Shown here piece by piece: positions 34,542 to 42,850 of a stretch of DNA of 42,850 bases. Numbering within the stretch: the first letter of the stretch is position 1; each line of letters begins with the position of its first letter. The DNA comes from Rhodobacter sp. GTDB taxonomy: Bacteria > Pseudomonadota > Alphaproteobacteria > Rhodobacterales > Rhodobacteraceae. The position numbers and the translations under genes are program-made. Location: NCBI GenBank assembly GCA_013821825.1, contig PNJK01000027.1:1-42850 (forward strand), in the 5' to 3' direction. The notes beneath the pieces are model-generated. The model did not search any database. It saw nothing but the letters and a program-made list of their open reading frames with translations, and was not told the DNA's origin.

Positions 34542-36263
34542 ATGAGACTACGTCAAACGACAACCGCCATGGCGCTTGCGCTGATGGCTTATGGTCTGCC
34601 CGCATGGGCAGATATCGAGGCGGCGAAGGCCTTCCTCGACGCGGAAATCGGCGAGCTTTCCACGCTCGACCGCGCCGGACAAGAAGCGGAAATGCAGTGG
34701 TTCATCGACGCGGCCGCGCCGTACGCAGGCATGGAAATCAAGGTGGTGTCGGAAACCATCGACACGCACGTCTATGAATCTCAGGTGTTGGCTCCGGCTT
34801 TCACCGCTATCACCGGCATCAAGGTCACGCATGACCTGATCGGCGAAGGCGATGTTGTCGAAAAGCTGCAGACACAGATGCAGACTGGCGAGAACATCTA
34901 TGACGCCTATGTCAACGACTCAGACCTGATCGGCACCCACTGGCGCTATCAGCTGGCCCGCAACCTGACCGACTGGATGGCAGGCGAGGGTGCTGCGGTG
35001 ACCAACCCGAACCTCGACCTTGCCGACTTCATCGGCACGAAGTTCACTACCGGGCCGGACGGCAAGCTCTACCAACTCCCCGACCAGCAGTTCGCCAACC
35101 TCTACTGGTTCCGCTATGACTGGTTCAACGACCAGAAGACCAAGGATGATTTCAAGGCCAAGTACGGCTACGACCTTGGCGTTCCGGTCAACTGGTCGGC
35201 CTATGAGGACATCGCCGAGTTCTTCACCGGACGCGACATGTCCTATGCGGGTGGCCCGGCAACCGGCGTCTATGGCAACATGGACTACGGCAAGAAGGAC
35301 CCTTCGCTTGGCTGGCGCTATACCGACGCGTGGATGTCGATGGCCGGCATGGGCGATGTGGGCGAACCGAACGGTCTGCCGGTTGACGAATGGGGCATCC
35401 GCGTCAACGAAAAGTCGCAGCCCGTCGGCTCTTGCGTGGCGCGTGGTGGCGCGACCAACGACGCGGCGGCGGTTTATGCCGTGACCAAGGCGATCGAGTG
35501 GCTGCAGAAGTACTCGCCGCCGGAAGCGCAAGGCATGACCTTCAGTGAGGCTGGCCCGGTTCCTGCCCAGGGCGCCATTGCCCAGCAGATGTTCTGGTAC
35601 ACCGCCTTCACCGCGGCCTCGGTCGTCGAAGGCACCCCCGTGATGAACGAGGACGGCACGCCGAAATGGCGCATGGCCCCCTCGCCGCACGGCGCCTACT
35701 GGCAGGAAGGCCAGAAGATCGGCTATCAGGACGCGGGTTCCTGGACCCTGATGAAGTCCACCCCGGTGGACCGCGCACAGGCGGCCTGGCTCTATGCCCA
35801 GTTCGTCACCTCGAAGACGGTGGACGTGAAGAAATCTCACGTCGGCCTGACCTTCATCCGCGAAAGTACGATCCAGCACGAAAGCTTCACCGAACGCGCG
35901 CCGAAACTGGGTGGGTTGATCGAATTCTACCGCTCGCCCGCCCGCGTTCAGTGGTCGCCGACCGGCACCAACATCCCGGACTATCCGAAACTGGCACAGC
36001 TGTGGTGGCAGAACATCGGCGATGCGATGTCGGGCGCCAAGACCCCGCAAGAGGCTCTCGACAGCCTCTGCGAGGAGCAGGAGAAAGTGCTGATCCGTCT
36101 GGAGAAGTCCGGCGTTCAGGGCGATCTTGGTCCGAAGATGAACGAAGAGCAGGACCCGCAGGTCTGGCTTGACGCCCCCGGTGCGCCGGTCGCCAAGCTG
36201 GAGAACGAAAAGCCGCAGGGCGAGACGATCGCCTATGACGAGCTGATCAAGTCCTGGCAGTAA
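34542..36263 (+). CDS. glpV: Glycerol ABC importer, periplasmic binding protein GlpV
   Basis: A 573-residue family 1 solute-binding protein. A signal peptide (RQTTTAMALALMAYGLPAWA, then DIEAAKAFLD) targets the periplasm. The mature part is larger than common sugar-binding proteins, as for the glycerol group, with FTAITGIKVTHDLIGEGDVV near 87-106, DLIGTHWRYQLARNLTDWM and GSWTLMKSTPVDRAQAAWL. The ATG follows GGGAGGAATCAC. Captures glycerol for GlpSTPQ. Tripartite palindromes with terminator character follow the stop. Confidence 0.94.
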   Translation: MRLRQTTTAMALALMAYGLPAWADIEAAKAFLDAEIGELSTLDRAGQEAEMQWFIDAAAPYAGMEIKVVSETIDTHVYESQVLAPAFTAITGIKVTHDLIGEGDVVEKLQTQMQTGENIYDAYVNDSDLIGTHWRYQLARNLTDWMAGEGAAVTNPNLDLADFIGTKFTTGPDGKLYQLPDQQFANLYWFRYDWFNDQKTKDDFKAKYGYDLGVPVNWSAYEDIAEFFTGRDMSYAGGPATGVYGNMDYGKKDPSLGWRYTDAWMSMAGMGDVGEPNGLPVDEWGIRVNEKSQPVGSCVARGGATNDAAAVYAVTKAIEWLQKYSPPEAQGMTFSEAGPVPAQGAIAQQMFWYTAFTAASVVEGTPVMNEDGTPKWRMAPSPHGAYWQEGQKIGYQDAGSWTLMKSTPVDRAQAAWLYAQFVTSKTVDVKKSHVGLTFIRESTIQHESFTERAPKLGGLIEFYRSPARVQWSPTGTNIPDYPKLAQLWWQNIGDAMSGAKTPQEALDSLCEEQEKVLIRLEKSGVQGDLGPKMNEEQDPQVWLDAPGAPVAKLENEKPQGETIAYDELIKSWQ

Positions 36264-36270
36264 GCACAGC

Positions 36271-36354
36271 GGTCCGGGCGGCGCACGACGCGTGCCGCCC
36301 GGACCCAAATTTCTTGAGTAAGAAATTTGGCAAGAATCTTGCTCAAAATTCTTG
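36271..36354 (+). terminator. Tripartite palindrome element, copy 3, after glpV
   Basis: A 12-bp GC-rich stem (GGTCCGGGCGGC 36271-36282 with 36294-36305), then a 10-bp AT-rich stem (CAAATTTCTT 36306-36315 with AAGAAATTTG 36320-36329), then a weaker third hairpin (CAAGAAT 36331-36337 with ATTCTTG 36348-36354). Located 8 bp after the glpV stop, it probably ends or weakens transcription before glpK. Its layout matches the elements at 7667 and 14761. Confidence 0.7.
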
Positions 36355-36483
36355 TTTCCCGAAGCTGGCGTCGCCCGGAAATCCAATCGTTAAGAATCCC
36401 CTACCGCCCACGACCAAACCTTTGAAGTCGCTCGACCTATCGCGTTTGTCCACCGAGGACACATCTTCCTGCAGGCCCGTCCA

Positions 36484-37968
36484 ATGACCCATATCCTTGC
36501 CATCGACCAGGGCACCACCTCCTCCCGCGCGATCCTTTTCGATGCAGCCCTCCGGCCCATAGTGAGTGCCCAGGAAGAGTTCCCTCAAAGCTACCCGCGC
36601 CCCGGCTGGGTCGAACATGACCCCGCCGATCTTTGGTCCACCGTCGCGGGCACCGCGCGGGCCGCGATCGAGAAGGCAGGGATCGGGGCCACATCCATCG
36701 CCGCCATCGGCATCACAAACCAGCGCGAGACGACCCTGATCTGGGACCGGCGGACCGGCCAGCCGATCCACCCGGCAATCGTCTGGCAGGACCGGCGGAC
36801 GGCAGATACCTGCGTGGCGCTCAAGGCCGCCGGGCATGAGCCGATGATTACGGCCCGAACCGGTCTGCTGCTTGACCCCTACTTTTCGGGAACCAAGGTC
36901 AAATGGCTGCTCGACCACATCGAGGGCGCCCGCGACCGGGCCAAACGGGGCGAACTTGCCTTCGGCACGGTCGACACCTGGCTGACCTGGAACCTGACCG
37001 GTGGAAAGGTCCACGCGACCGATGCAACCAACGCCGCGCGGACGCTGATCTACAACATCGCCAAGGGGGAATGGGACGAGGACATCTGTCGGCTTCTGGA
37101 TATCCCCCTGTCCCTGCTGCCCGAGGTCCGCGATTGCGCTGCATCCTATGGTGTCACCCGCGCCGATCTTTTCGGACGCGAGATTCCGATCCTTGGTGTC
37201 GCAGGCGACCAGCAGGCAGCGACCGTGGGGCAAGCCTGCTTTCACCCTGGCATGATGAAATCAACCTACGGGACCGGGTGCTTTGCGCTTTTGAACACCG
37301 GGGCCGACATGGTGCCGTCGAAGAACCGGCTGCTGACCACCATCGCCTATCAGTTGAACGGCAAGCCGACCTATGCGCTGGAAGGCTCGATCTTCATCGC
37401 GGGGGCGGTGGTCCAGTGGCTGCGCGACGGACTGAAGATCATCCGCGAGGCGAAAGAGACCCAGCCGCTGGCCGAGGCGGCAGAGGAGGCGCAGGGCGTA
37501 ATTCTGGTGCCCGCGTTCACCGGGCTGGGCGCGCCCTATTGGCGGCCAGATTGCCGGGGGGCGGTCTATGGCTTGACGCGCAACTCGGGACCTGCGGAAC
37601 TGGCCCGCGCGGCGCTGGAAAGCGTCGGCTACCAGACCCGCGATCTTCTGGAGGCGATGCGCGCCGATTGGGGGGCTGCAGCAGATGGGGTGCTTCGGGT
37701 CGATGGCGGGATGACCGCAAACGACTGGGCGATGCAGTTCCTGTCCGATATCCTCGGCGCGCCTGTTGACCGCCCCAGGGTGACCGAGACGACGGCCCTT
37801 GGCGCGGCCTTCCTTGCCGGCATGCAGGCAGGGGTGACCGGCGGACCGGAAGAGTTTTCCAAAAGCTGGGCGCTGGACCGGCGCTTTACGCCTGCAATGG
37901 ACGCCACCACGCGGGATGCCAAGTACGCCCGCTGGGGCAAGGCGGTCGCAGCCACGATGTCGGTATGA
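36484..37968 (+). CDS. glpK: Glycerol kinase
   Basis: Phosphorylates imported glycerol to glycerol 3-phosphate with ATP, feeding GlpD. The 494-residue FGGY kinase begins [17 protein letters not shown] and contains [30 protein letters not shown] and [16 protein letters not shown]; the C-terminal domain carries [20 protein letters not shown]. Normal length. It lies 220 bp beyond glpV behind a terminator-like element, so it probably has its own promoter. Its last four bases overlap the start of the next gene (ATGA). Confidence 0.97.
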   Translation: MTHILAIDQGTTSSRAILFDAALRPIVSAQEEFPQSYPRPGWVEHDPADLWSTVAGTARAAIEKAGIGATSIAAIGITNQRETTLIWDRRTGQPIHPAIVWQDRRTADTCVALKAAGHEPMITARTGLLLDPYFSGTKVKWLLDHIEGARDRAKRGELAFGTVDTWLTWNLTGGKVHATDATNAARTLIYNIAKGEWDEDICRLLDIPLSLLPEVRDCAASYGVTRADLFGREIPILGVAGDQQAATVGQACFHPGMMKSTYGTGCFALLNTGADMVPSKNRLLTTIAYQLNGKPTYALEGSIFIAGAVVQWLRDGLKIIREAKETQPLAEAAEEAQGVILVPAFTGLGAPYWRPDCRGAVYGLTRNSGPAELARAALESVGYQTRDLLEAMRADWGAAADGVLRVDGGMTANDWAMQFLSDILGAPVDRPRVTETTALGAAFLAGMQAGVTGGPEEFSKSWALDRRFTPAMDATTRDAKYARWGKAVAATMSV

Positions 37969-39095
37969 CGCCCTTCGGCATAGTCGCCCCGCCCCGCATC
38001 CTGTTTGGCCGGGGCGAGGCGGCGAAGGCTCCGGGGCTGATCAAGGCGTTCGGCAAGCGCGGCGTGCTGGTCCATGGGGCAAACCCCGCCCGTGCAGCCT
38101 GGCTGGTCGATGGGCTGGGTCGGGAGGTGCTGCCTTTGGCCTGTCTGGGTGAGCCGAGCCTTCCCAACCTGATGGCCGCGCTGGCCGCTGCGCGAAGGCA
38201 CCGACCGGACTGGGTCGTGGCCATGGGCGGCGGGGCGGCTTTGGATCTGGGCAAGGCGCTGGCTGCATTGATCCCCGCGCCAGGCGACCCGATGGAGCAT
38301 CTGGAAGTCGTGGGACAGGGCCTGCCGCTGCGGGCTGCCCCGCTGCCCTTTATCGCGCTGCCCACCACCTCGGGCACCGGGGCCGAGGTGACGCGGAACG
38401 CCGTGATCGGGTTGCCGGATCACGGTCGGAAGGTAAGCCTGCGGGACGACCGCATGGTGGCAAGACTGGCGATTGTGGACCCCGCCCTGACCGACGGCTG
38501 TCCCCGTTCGGTAACGCTTGCTTCGGGCCTTGATGCCGTGACGCAGGTGATCGAGCCTTATGTGTCAATCAAGGCGACGGCTTACACCGATGCGCTGGCG
38601 GGGCCTGCCATCGGGCCGGGGCTGGCTGCCTTGCGACGGCTGATGGAGGGTGAGGATCCGCAAGCGCGGGACAAGCTGGCCTGGACCAGCCTTTGCGGCG
38701 GGCTGGCCCTGTCGAACGCGGGGCTTGGCGCGGTACACGGGTTTGCGGGCGTGATCGGCGGCATGACCGGTGCCGCACATGGCGCGATATGTGGAGCACT
38801 TCTTGGGCCTGTCCTTGCAGCGAACCGGGCAGCGGCGGCAGGCCCCGCGCGGGCGCGGCTGGACGAGGTCTGCGTGGCCCTTTCTGGGGTGCTGGGATCG
38901 ACGGCCGAAGACGCGCCTGCGGCACTGCAGAACTGGGCGCGCAGGGCCGGGCTGCCGGGACTGTCGGCGCTGGGTGTGACCTCGGTGTTGCATGGCAAGA
39001 TCGTTGAAGCCTCGCAAGGCGCGTCTTCGATGAAGGGAAATCCTGTGGTGCTGGGCGCGGACGTCCTCCACAGCGTGCTGGAAGCGGCGTCCTGA
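37965..39095 (+). CDS. Iron-type (group III) alcohol dehydrogenase, coupled to glpK
   Basis: A 376-residue NAD(P)-dependent dehydrogenase of the Fe-ADH family. Seen are the nucleotide-binding [19 protein letters not shown] (85-103), [16 protein letters not shown] (132-147), and the metal-site residues D190 ([15 protein letters not shown]), H258 and H272 ([17 protein letters not shown]). The usual second ligand His (DALTH) is Gln here (Q194), as in some family members. It starts inside the glpK stop (ATGA), so it is probably made with glycerol kinase. Oxidation or reduction of glycerol-derived 3-carbon alcohols/aldehydes is a reasonable guess; substrate unproven. Confidence 0.88.
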   Translation: MTPFGIVAPPRILFGRGEAAKAPGLIKAFGKRGVLVHGANPARAAWLVDGLGREVLPLACLGEPSLPNLMAALAAARRHRPDWVVAMGGGAALDLGKALAALIPAPGDPMEHLEVVGQGLPLRAAPLPFIALPTTSGTGAEVTRNAVIGLPDHGRKVSLRDDRMVARLAIVDPALTDGCPRSVTLASGLDAVTQVIEPYVSIKATAYTDALAGPAIGPGLAALRRLMEGEDPQARDKLAWTSLCGGLALSNAGLGAVHGFAGVIGGMTGAAHGAICGALLGPVLAANRAAAAGPARARLDEVCVALSGVLGSTAEDAPAALQNWARRAGLPGLSALGVTSVLHGKIVEASQGASSMKGNPVVLGADVLHSVLEAAS

Positions 39096-39189
39096 TCACC
39101 CGCAATGCTGCAGGGACGCGGTCCTCTGCCCTGCCAGTCTGCGTGCCGATCGGGCCCTTCCAGGCCGCATGGGTTGGCAGGCCGCCGGT

Positions 39190-39203
39190 TTGACGCCGAT
39201 CAA
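39190..39203. promoter_or_regulatory. FnrL/FNR-type box
   Basis: TTGACGCCGATCAA matches the consensus TTGAY-N4-RTCAA in all fixed positions. It lies 63 bp upstream of the ATG of the small membrane protein at 39267, as expected for activation under low oxygen. Confidence 0.6.
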
Positions 39204-39266
39204 GGCGAAGCGATGCTGGATCGCCAATCATCCGCGCGTTGCTTTCCCTGACCGGAGGTTGCCCAG

Positions 39267-39440
39267 ATGCGCTTGATGATGATCCTGTTCTCGATGATCG
39301 GTACGGCCCTTGCCGGGTCCGGCATCGTGCTTGTCCTTACTTTGGGCTACGGAACCCTTTGGCCAATCGTGTCGGTCGCAGTCCTGGGGGCGGCGCTGGC
39401 CCTGCCCGTCAGTTGGCTGATCGCCCGCGAACTCGGCTAG
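39267..39440 (+). CDS. Small two-helix membrane protein (often misnamed CTP synthetase)
   Basis: A 57-residue protein, MRLMMILFSMIGTALAGSGI onward, with two hydrophobic helices (about 3-25 and 31-52) and a short cytoplasmic tail IARELG. GGAGG precedes the ATG by about ten bases. Homologous small proteins are widespread in Rhodobacteraceae and have, I recall, often been labelled CTP synthetase although they have no relation to PyrG. An FNR-type box upstream suggests expression at low oxygen. It converges with the following hydrolase gene, 5 bp apart. Confidence 0.75.
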   Translation: MRLMMILFSMIGTALAGSGIVLVLTLGYGTLWPIVSVAVLGAALALPVSWLIARELG

Positions 39441-39445
39441 GGCAA

Positions 39446-40216
39446 TCAGGTCTCAAGGAAGACGCGAACAGTTTCCTCGAACTCGCGCGGCTTTTCTGCG
39501 TGCAGCCAATGGCCCGCGCCGGGGATCTTGGCAAAGCGCGCCTTGGGAAACAGGCCGCGAATCTCCTCGCGGTGCTCTGGCAGCACATATCTGCTTTCGG
39601 CTCCGGTCAGAAACAGGGTCGGCCCGTCAAAGCGCCCTTTGGTTCCGGGCCAGCCCACGATCTTCGGCATCTCCGCTTCAAGCGCCGGCAAGTTCAGTTT
39701 CCAGCGCGGTGGCCGTTCGCGCAGGTCGAGAGACTGCAGGAAGAAGGCGCGCAGGGAAGGGTCTTCGATCGTCGCTGCCAGCGCGGTGTCGGCCTCTGCC
39801 CGGTTGGTGATCTGGGACAGGTCAAGCGCTGCCATGGCGTGCGCGTGGCGGGTCTGGTCGTGGGAATAGGCCACCGGGGCAATGTCGGCCACGATCAGGC
39901 GGCGGATCAGGTCGGGGCGGGTCAGCGCCAGCTGCATCGCGGCTTTGCCCCCCATCGAATGCCCCAGCAGATCAACGGGGGGTCCGAGGGTCTCGATCAC
40001 CTCGGCGAGGTCGGCGGCCATGTCGGAATAGGACTGGGTATCGCTGCGGGGGCTGTCGCCATGATTGCGCATGTCGAGGGCGATTACCTCACGCCGGTCG
40101 GCCAGACGCCGGGCGATGACGCCCCAGTTTCGGCCCGAGCCGTAAAGGCCATGGGCGATCAGAAGGGTCGGCGCGCTGATCGGTGCGGACGCGGCATGGC
40201 GGGTCTGTGCAAGCAT
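39446..40216 (-). CDS. Alpha/beta hydrolase, YbfF-like esterase
   Basis: A 256-residue cytoplasmic hydrolase: oxyanion loop LLIAHGLYGSGRNWGVIA near 18-35, RNHGDSP (about 50-56), nucleophile elbow LLGHSMGGKAAMQLAL (S87), and catalytic His in IPGAGHWLHAEKP near the C-terminus. This is the YbfF acyl-CoA/ester hydrolase group by its RNHGxS and GHSMGGK motifs. The ATG at 40216 gives the normal length; an upstream extension on the same frame has no family character. Divergent from the next gene. Confidence 0.9.
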   Translation of the reverse strand: MLAQTRHAASAPISAPTLLIAHGLYGSGRNWGVIARRLADRREVIALDMRNHGDSPRSDTQSYSDMAADLAEVIETLGPPVDLLGHSMGGKAAMQLALTRPDLIRRLIVADIAPVAYSHDQTRHAHAMAALDLSQITNRAEADTALAATIEDPSLRAFFLQSLDLRERPPRWKLNLPALEAEMPKIVGWPGTKGRFDGPTLFLTGAESRYVLPEHREEIRGLFPKARFAKIPGAGHWLHAEKPREFEETVRVFLET

Positions 40217-40312
40217 GCCTGTTCTTAGACCTCGTGCAGCCGTCAGACCAGAGCAGTTGAACGGCCCCGCAATCGCCCGTAAGGTCCGCTGCGGTTCTGG
40301 GAGGATTTCGGT

Positions 40313-40684
40313 ATGGGTGCGATGGCGGTCCAGCAAATGGCGGATCGGGTTGCCGGGCTTATGGAAGAGCGGCTGAACCTTAACGGACGCGACCTGAGCG
40401 CCAAAGTGCGCAGGGGCGGTCGGCTGCTGCCGAAGAAAGTGCGCGACGCGGCGCAACTTCTGGCCGATGCGGCTGAAAAGTCGAAGAATCCCAAGCTTTT
40501 GGGTCAGATCGACATGGGCGCTGTAGCCGATGCCTATGACGCCTGCGTGCGACATCTGATGACCGTCGATCCCGCCGAGCGGCGGCGGAATCTGCTGGCC
40601 GGAATGGTCGGATCGGTCGGCTTTGGCGTGCTGGCGCTGATCCTGGGGATTATCGCGCTGCTGGCGTGGCGCGGATATCTGTAA
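40313..40684 (+). CDS. Hypothetical protein with C-terminal membrane helix
   Basis: A 123-residue protein with an Arg/Lys-rich, largely helical cytoplasmic part (RVAGLMEERLNLNGRDLSAK; GRLLPKKVRDAAQLLADAAE) and one C-terminal membrane segment (GSVGFGVLALILGIIALLAW), so probably tail-anchored. GGGAGGATTTCGGT precedes the ATG. Similar proteins are common next to this hydrolase in Rhodobacteraceae but I know no function. Its end overlaps the DUF817 gene by 35 bp tail to tail. Confidence 0.8.
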   Translation: MGAMAVQQMADRVAGLMEERLNLNGRDLSAKVRRGGRLLPKKVRDAAQLLADAAEKSKNPKLLGQIDMGAVADAYDACVRHLMTVDPAERRRNLLAGMVGSVGFGVLALILGIIALLAWRGYL

Positions 40685-41486
40685 GTTCCAAGGCTTCAAC
40701 CGACAGCGCCCGGCGGGTGACAAGCGTCACGGTGACGAAGGCCACGTACAACAGCAGATACCACGAGCCAAGCTTGGCCAGACTGACGGTCTGGCCGGGA
40801 AGCTGTCCGGAATAGACCCGGGTGCCGGTTGCCGTGCCCACGTTTTCGGCCACCCAAAGCGCCAGGGCAGCCAGAAAAGCAGCCAGCGGCATCGGCATCC
40901 ACCAGTGCCGGTCATGGATGCGAAACCAGATGCGGGTGCGGGCGTAAAGTGCCACGCTGGCCAGGAACAGCCCCAGCCGGATATCGACCAGGAAGTGGCG
41001 CGCGAAGAAGTTGACGTAGATCGCAACTGCCAGAAGGACAGTCAGGGGAAACATGGGGTAGGGCGCGAAGCGCATGTCGAAAACGCGGATCGTCCGGGCG
41101 ATGTGGCTGCCGACAGAGGCATAAATGAAGCCGGAAAACAGCGGCACGCCCATGACCATGAAGACCCCGGCTTCGCGGTAGGTCCAAGAGCCCGCGCTGA
41201 CCTTGAACCACTCCATCGCTGTGCCGGTCAGGTGAAACAGCAAGATGACGCGGGCTTCCTCCCAGGTTTCCAGCTTTGCCAACAGGAATACGGCCTGCGT
41301 TGCCATGGAGAAAAGAAACAGGAAATCATAGCGTTGCAGGGGCCAACCGGGCTGCCACAGAAGTTTTGTGGCGATGATTGCCGCAAGGAGAAGCCCGCCG
41401 AAAAGGCAGGCCCAGCCCTGTTTGAGGACGAACATCACAAATTCGGCCAACGCGAAGGGAAGGCGGGCGCGGGCCCGGTCGCCCAT
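40650..41486 (-). CDS. DUF817 membrane protein
   Basis: A 278-residue inner-membrane protein with about seven to eight hydrophobic segments. Family features include WEEARVILLFHLTGTAMEWF, SWTYREAGVFMVMGVPLFSG and FIYASVGSHIARTIRVFDMR, typical of DUF817. Function unknown. It could start at the ATG at 41486 or the internal Met at MFVLKQGWACLFG; the former is kept. The C-terminal 35 bp overlap the convergent gene. Confidence 0.88.
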   Translation of the reverse strand: MGDRARARLPFALAEFVMFVLKQGWACLFGGLLLAAIIATKLLWQPGWPLQRYDFLFLFSMATQAVFLLAKLETWEEARVILLFHLTGTAMEWFKVSAGSWTYREAGVFMVMGVPLFSGFIYASVGSHIARTIRVFDMRFAPYPMFPLTVLLAVAIYVNFFARHFLVDIRLGLFLASVALYARTRIWFRIHDRHWWMPMPLAAFLAALALWVAENVGTATGTRVYSGQLPGQTVSLAKLGSWYLLLYVAFVTVTLVTRRALSVEALELTDIRATPAAR

Positions 41487-41980
41487 CCGGTGTTCGAGAG
41501 TGCGGGTGTCACGGGCGGTCCTGCGGTCCCGCGGCCTTGGGTCGGCGGATGTGACCGGGCGCGGGGCAGAGCGTCAAGGTATGGATCGCGGCACGGAACG
41601 CGGGCGCGGTTAAAGTGGGGTAAATGGAGGTTTTTTCGAGGGGTGCGCAACAGGCGCTGCATGGGGTTCCCAACCTATTGGGAACGCTGTGTTAATCGGG
41701 AGGAATTCAGAGGGAGAGGGCGTCTCTTTTCCGTCTTTCCTTGATCTTCTTTCCGTCTCTACGCGCGGGAGGGTGGGAGGGTCTTAACCATGTGGGGCGA
41801 ATCGGGGTGGCGAACGGGGAGGGTGGGGCTCACCTTGCGGCTTGCCCGAGAGCTTGGGCGGAGTTCGAGGAATTCATTGGCTTCCCGCCGCGCCCCGGTT
41901 GGCCGGGCAACGGCTCTAGAGGCAGCTTCGCGGACGGAACTGACCTTGAACTTTGGTTTCGACTAACTCACTGTCGCCTG
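41487..41980. other. Intergenic region with G-rich/TAAA repeats and hairpin
   Basis: About 490 bp before the 2H-phosphoesterase gene. G-rich blocks alternate with TAAA at a 10-bp period near 41606-41630 (GCGGTTAAA, GTGGGGTAAA, TGGAGG), and an 8-bp hairpin (GTTCCCAA 41666-41673 with TTGGGAAC 41678-41685, loop CCTA) follows. Short frames here lack family features. The in-frame extension upstream of the ATG at 41981 has no protein character. Confidence 0.5.
41606..41630 (+). promoter_or_regulatory. MraZ-box-like repeat without a mraZ gene
   Basis: GCGGTTAAA, GTGGGGTAAA and TGGAGG follow each other with a 10-bp period, resembling the repeated G-rich boxes bound by MraZ upstream of division/cell-wall clusters. 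No mraZ or rsmH follows within the window. Confidence 0.3.
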
Positions 41981-42502
41981 ATGGTCTACGTCTTGGCATA
42001 CCCGGAATTCGAACCAAGCGTAGCAAAGAATATCGCGCGCTTTCGGTCAGCGTATGAGCCGGAAAGAGCAAAGCTTGTGCCTCCGCACGTCACCTTGGTG
42101 TTTGGGTTGGTGAATGTGCATCCGCCAGAATTCGTCGCCTTCTGCGAGAAGGTAGCAGAGAGCGCACACGTACTCGAAGCAGACTTCGTTGCGACCGAGA
42201 TCGTTCATGATCCCTTTGAAGACATGCATAAACTCTTTCTCTTGATCTCGACCGGCAAGGACGATCTGACCGCGTTGCACGAGCGGCTGTATCGTGGGCC
42301 TCATCAGTCTGAGCTGCATCCCACGATTCCGTATCGCCCCCATATGACAACGGCGACGCATGCGGACCGGGCGATCATCCAGCGGCTGGATGAATCTGCA
42401 ATCGGGACGCTCCCGATTTCCGGTATCATCCATGCCTTGGAGGTCGTCGAGCTTGTCGACAAAACGCTGAGCTCACTCCGATCAATTCCGCTCCGACAGT
42501 AG
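41981..42502 (+). CDS. 2H phosphoesterase (2'-5' RNA ligase-like)
   Basis: A 173-residue protein with the two HxT motifs of the 2H superfamily: PPHVTLVFG (H36, T38) and YRPHMTTATH (H121, T123), about 85 residues apart as expected. The ATG at 41981 is chosen because the family N-terminus (VYVLAYPEF) starts there; the frame is open further upstream without similarity. Members hydrolyse or form 2'-5' or cyclic phosphodiesters in RNA or nucleotides; the substrate here is unknown. Codon usage is more AT-tolerant than in its neighbours, which may indicate transfer. Confidence 0.85.
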   Translation: MVYVLAYPEFEPSVAKNIARFRSAYEPERAKLVPPHVTLVFGLVNVHPPEFVAFCEKVAESAHVLEADFVATEIVHDPFEDMHKLFLLISTGKDDLTALHERLYRGPHQSELHPTIPYRPHMTTATHADRAIIQRLDESAIGTLPISGIIHALEVVELVDKTLSSLRSIPLRQ

Positions 42503-42693
42503 CGCAGGGCCCGAAGCGGTCATCTGACAGTTTCGCTCAGGGATGTTGGATAGGTGTCCGATACCCTGCTTCCATCGGGAAGCTTGTGTCAGGTGGCGAA
42601 CACCGGGTCGTCACGGGTCAGGTTGAGACAATGGCGGTGGTCGGTGGTCATATTGCCCACCCTACTGGCGTGGATTCCGGTCTGGCCGGGTAA

Positions 42694-42711
42694 GGTGCGC
42701 TGTAGCGCACC
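42694..42711. repeat. Short palindrome GGTGCGC/GCGCACC
   Basis: GGTGCGC (42694-42700) and GCGCACC (42705-42711) pair around TGTA, followed by CTAC; a second CACCCTAC occurs at 42658-42665. The look is of a REP-type intergenic repeat seen in many Rhodobacteraceae. Located about 30 bp beyond the glyA stop. Confidence 0.55.
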
Positions 42712-42738
42712 CTACGATGTCGGGAGGTCTTGCGGACC

Positions 42739-42850
42739 TTACAGGTCCGGGTAGATCGGGAAGCGCTGGCAGAGGGCTTCGACCTCGGCCCTGACCTTGG
42801 CCTCGACCGCCGTGTTGCCGTCCTCGCCATTGGCGGCAAGGCCTTCGGTG
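42739..42850 (-). CDS. glyA: Serine hydroxymethyltransferase, C-terminal end (runs off window)
   Basis: The last 36 codons and the stop of a minus-strand gene, reading EDGNTAVEAKVRAEVEALCQ then RFPIYPDL. This matches the C-terminus of GlyA, where KVRAEVxALCxRFPIY is typical in alphaproteobacteria. GlyA interconverts serine and glycine with THF, linking to the glycine cleavage operon in the same window. Identified from a short piece, so slightly less certain. Confidence 0.8.
   Translation of the reverse strand, partial: TEGLAANGEDGNTAVEAKVRAEVEALCQRFPIYPDL

Overview
The window is a GC-rich (about two-thirds G+C) chromosomal stretch from an alphaproteobacterium, most probably a Rhodobacter-like member of the Rhodobacteraceae/Paracoccaceae. 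The reasons are the gene families and their order: a gcvT-gcvH-gcvP operon behind a tandem glycine riboswitch, a complete glpR / glpDSTPQUV-glpK glycerol locus of the ABC-transporter type, AzlC-AzlD, DUF3775, DUF817, TrxC, and candidate FnrL boxes. This is inferred from reading the sequence; no database search was run.

Layout. 1-1.5 kb: the 5' part of leuA (minus strand) behind a leucine-rich leader peptide (attenuator), then a decayed SDR / photolyase-like locus. 1.6-6.7 kb: a Tat-exported SGNH-like hydrolase, a MORN-repeat protein and NAD synthetase (nadE). 6.7-9.8 kb: a PfkB-family sugar-phosphate kinase, an IS5-like transposase tail joined to a truncated metallo-beta-lactamase-fold gene, a small zinc metallopeptidase and an alpha/beta hydrolase. 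10-17.7 kb: gltX, a MATE exporter, the tandem glycine riboswitch and gcvT-H-P. 17.7-20.5 kb: an exported hypothetical protein, azlCD, a DUF3775 gene, trxC and tRNA-Ala(CGC).

20.5-27.6 kb is gene-poor and accessory-looking. It holds an outer-membrane barrel, a PhoQ/PhoP-like two-component system, a PepSY-like exported protein with an Asn-Gly tail, a divergent exported Gly/Asn-rich coiled-coil protein, and a short TadG-like protein that seems to lack its C-terminus. Three gaps of about 450-810 bp hold no recognisable gene. The two-component system with its two Gly/Asn-rich secreted neighbours is the best candidate here for a poorly described system.

27.6-39.1 kb is the glycerol regulon. The repressor GlpR diverges from glpD (glycerol-3-phosphate dehydrogenase), two ATPases, two permeases, a small DUF2160 membrane protein and a periplasmic binding protein; glpK (glycerol kinase) and an overlapping iron-type alcohol dehydrogenase gene follow. 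The two ATPases are degenerate in complementary ways, which predicts one working and one degenerate ATP site. 39.2-42.9 kb: a small membrane protein behind an FNR-type box, a YbfF-like hydrolase, a tail-anchored hypothetical protein, a DUF817 protein, a 2H-phosphoesterase (2'-5' RNA ligase-like) gene and the 3' end of glyA, which works in the same one-carbon pathway as gcvTHP.

A recurrent non-coding structure, a GC-rich hairpin abutting a 24-nt and then a roughly 20-24-nt AT-rich palindrome, occurs three times (near 7.7, 14.8 and 36.3 kb).
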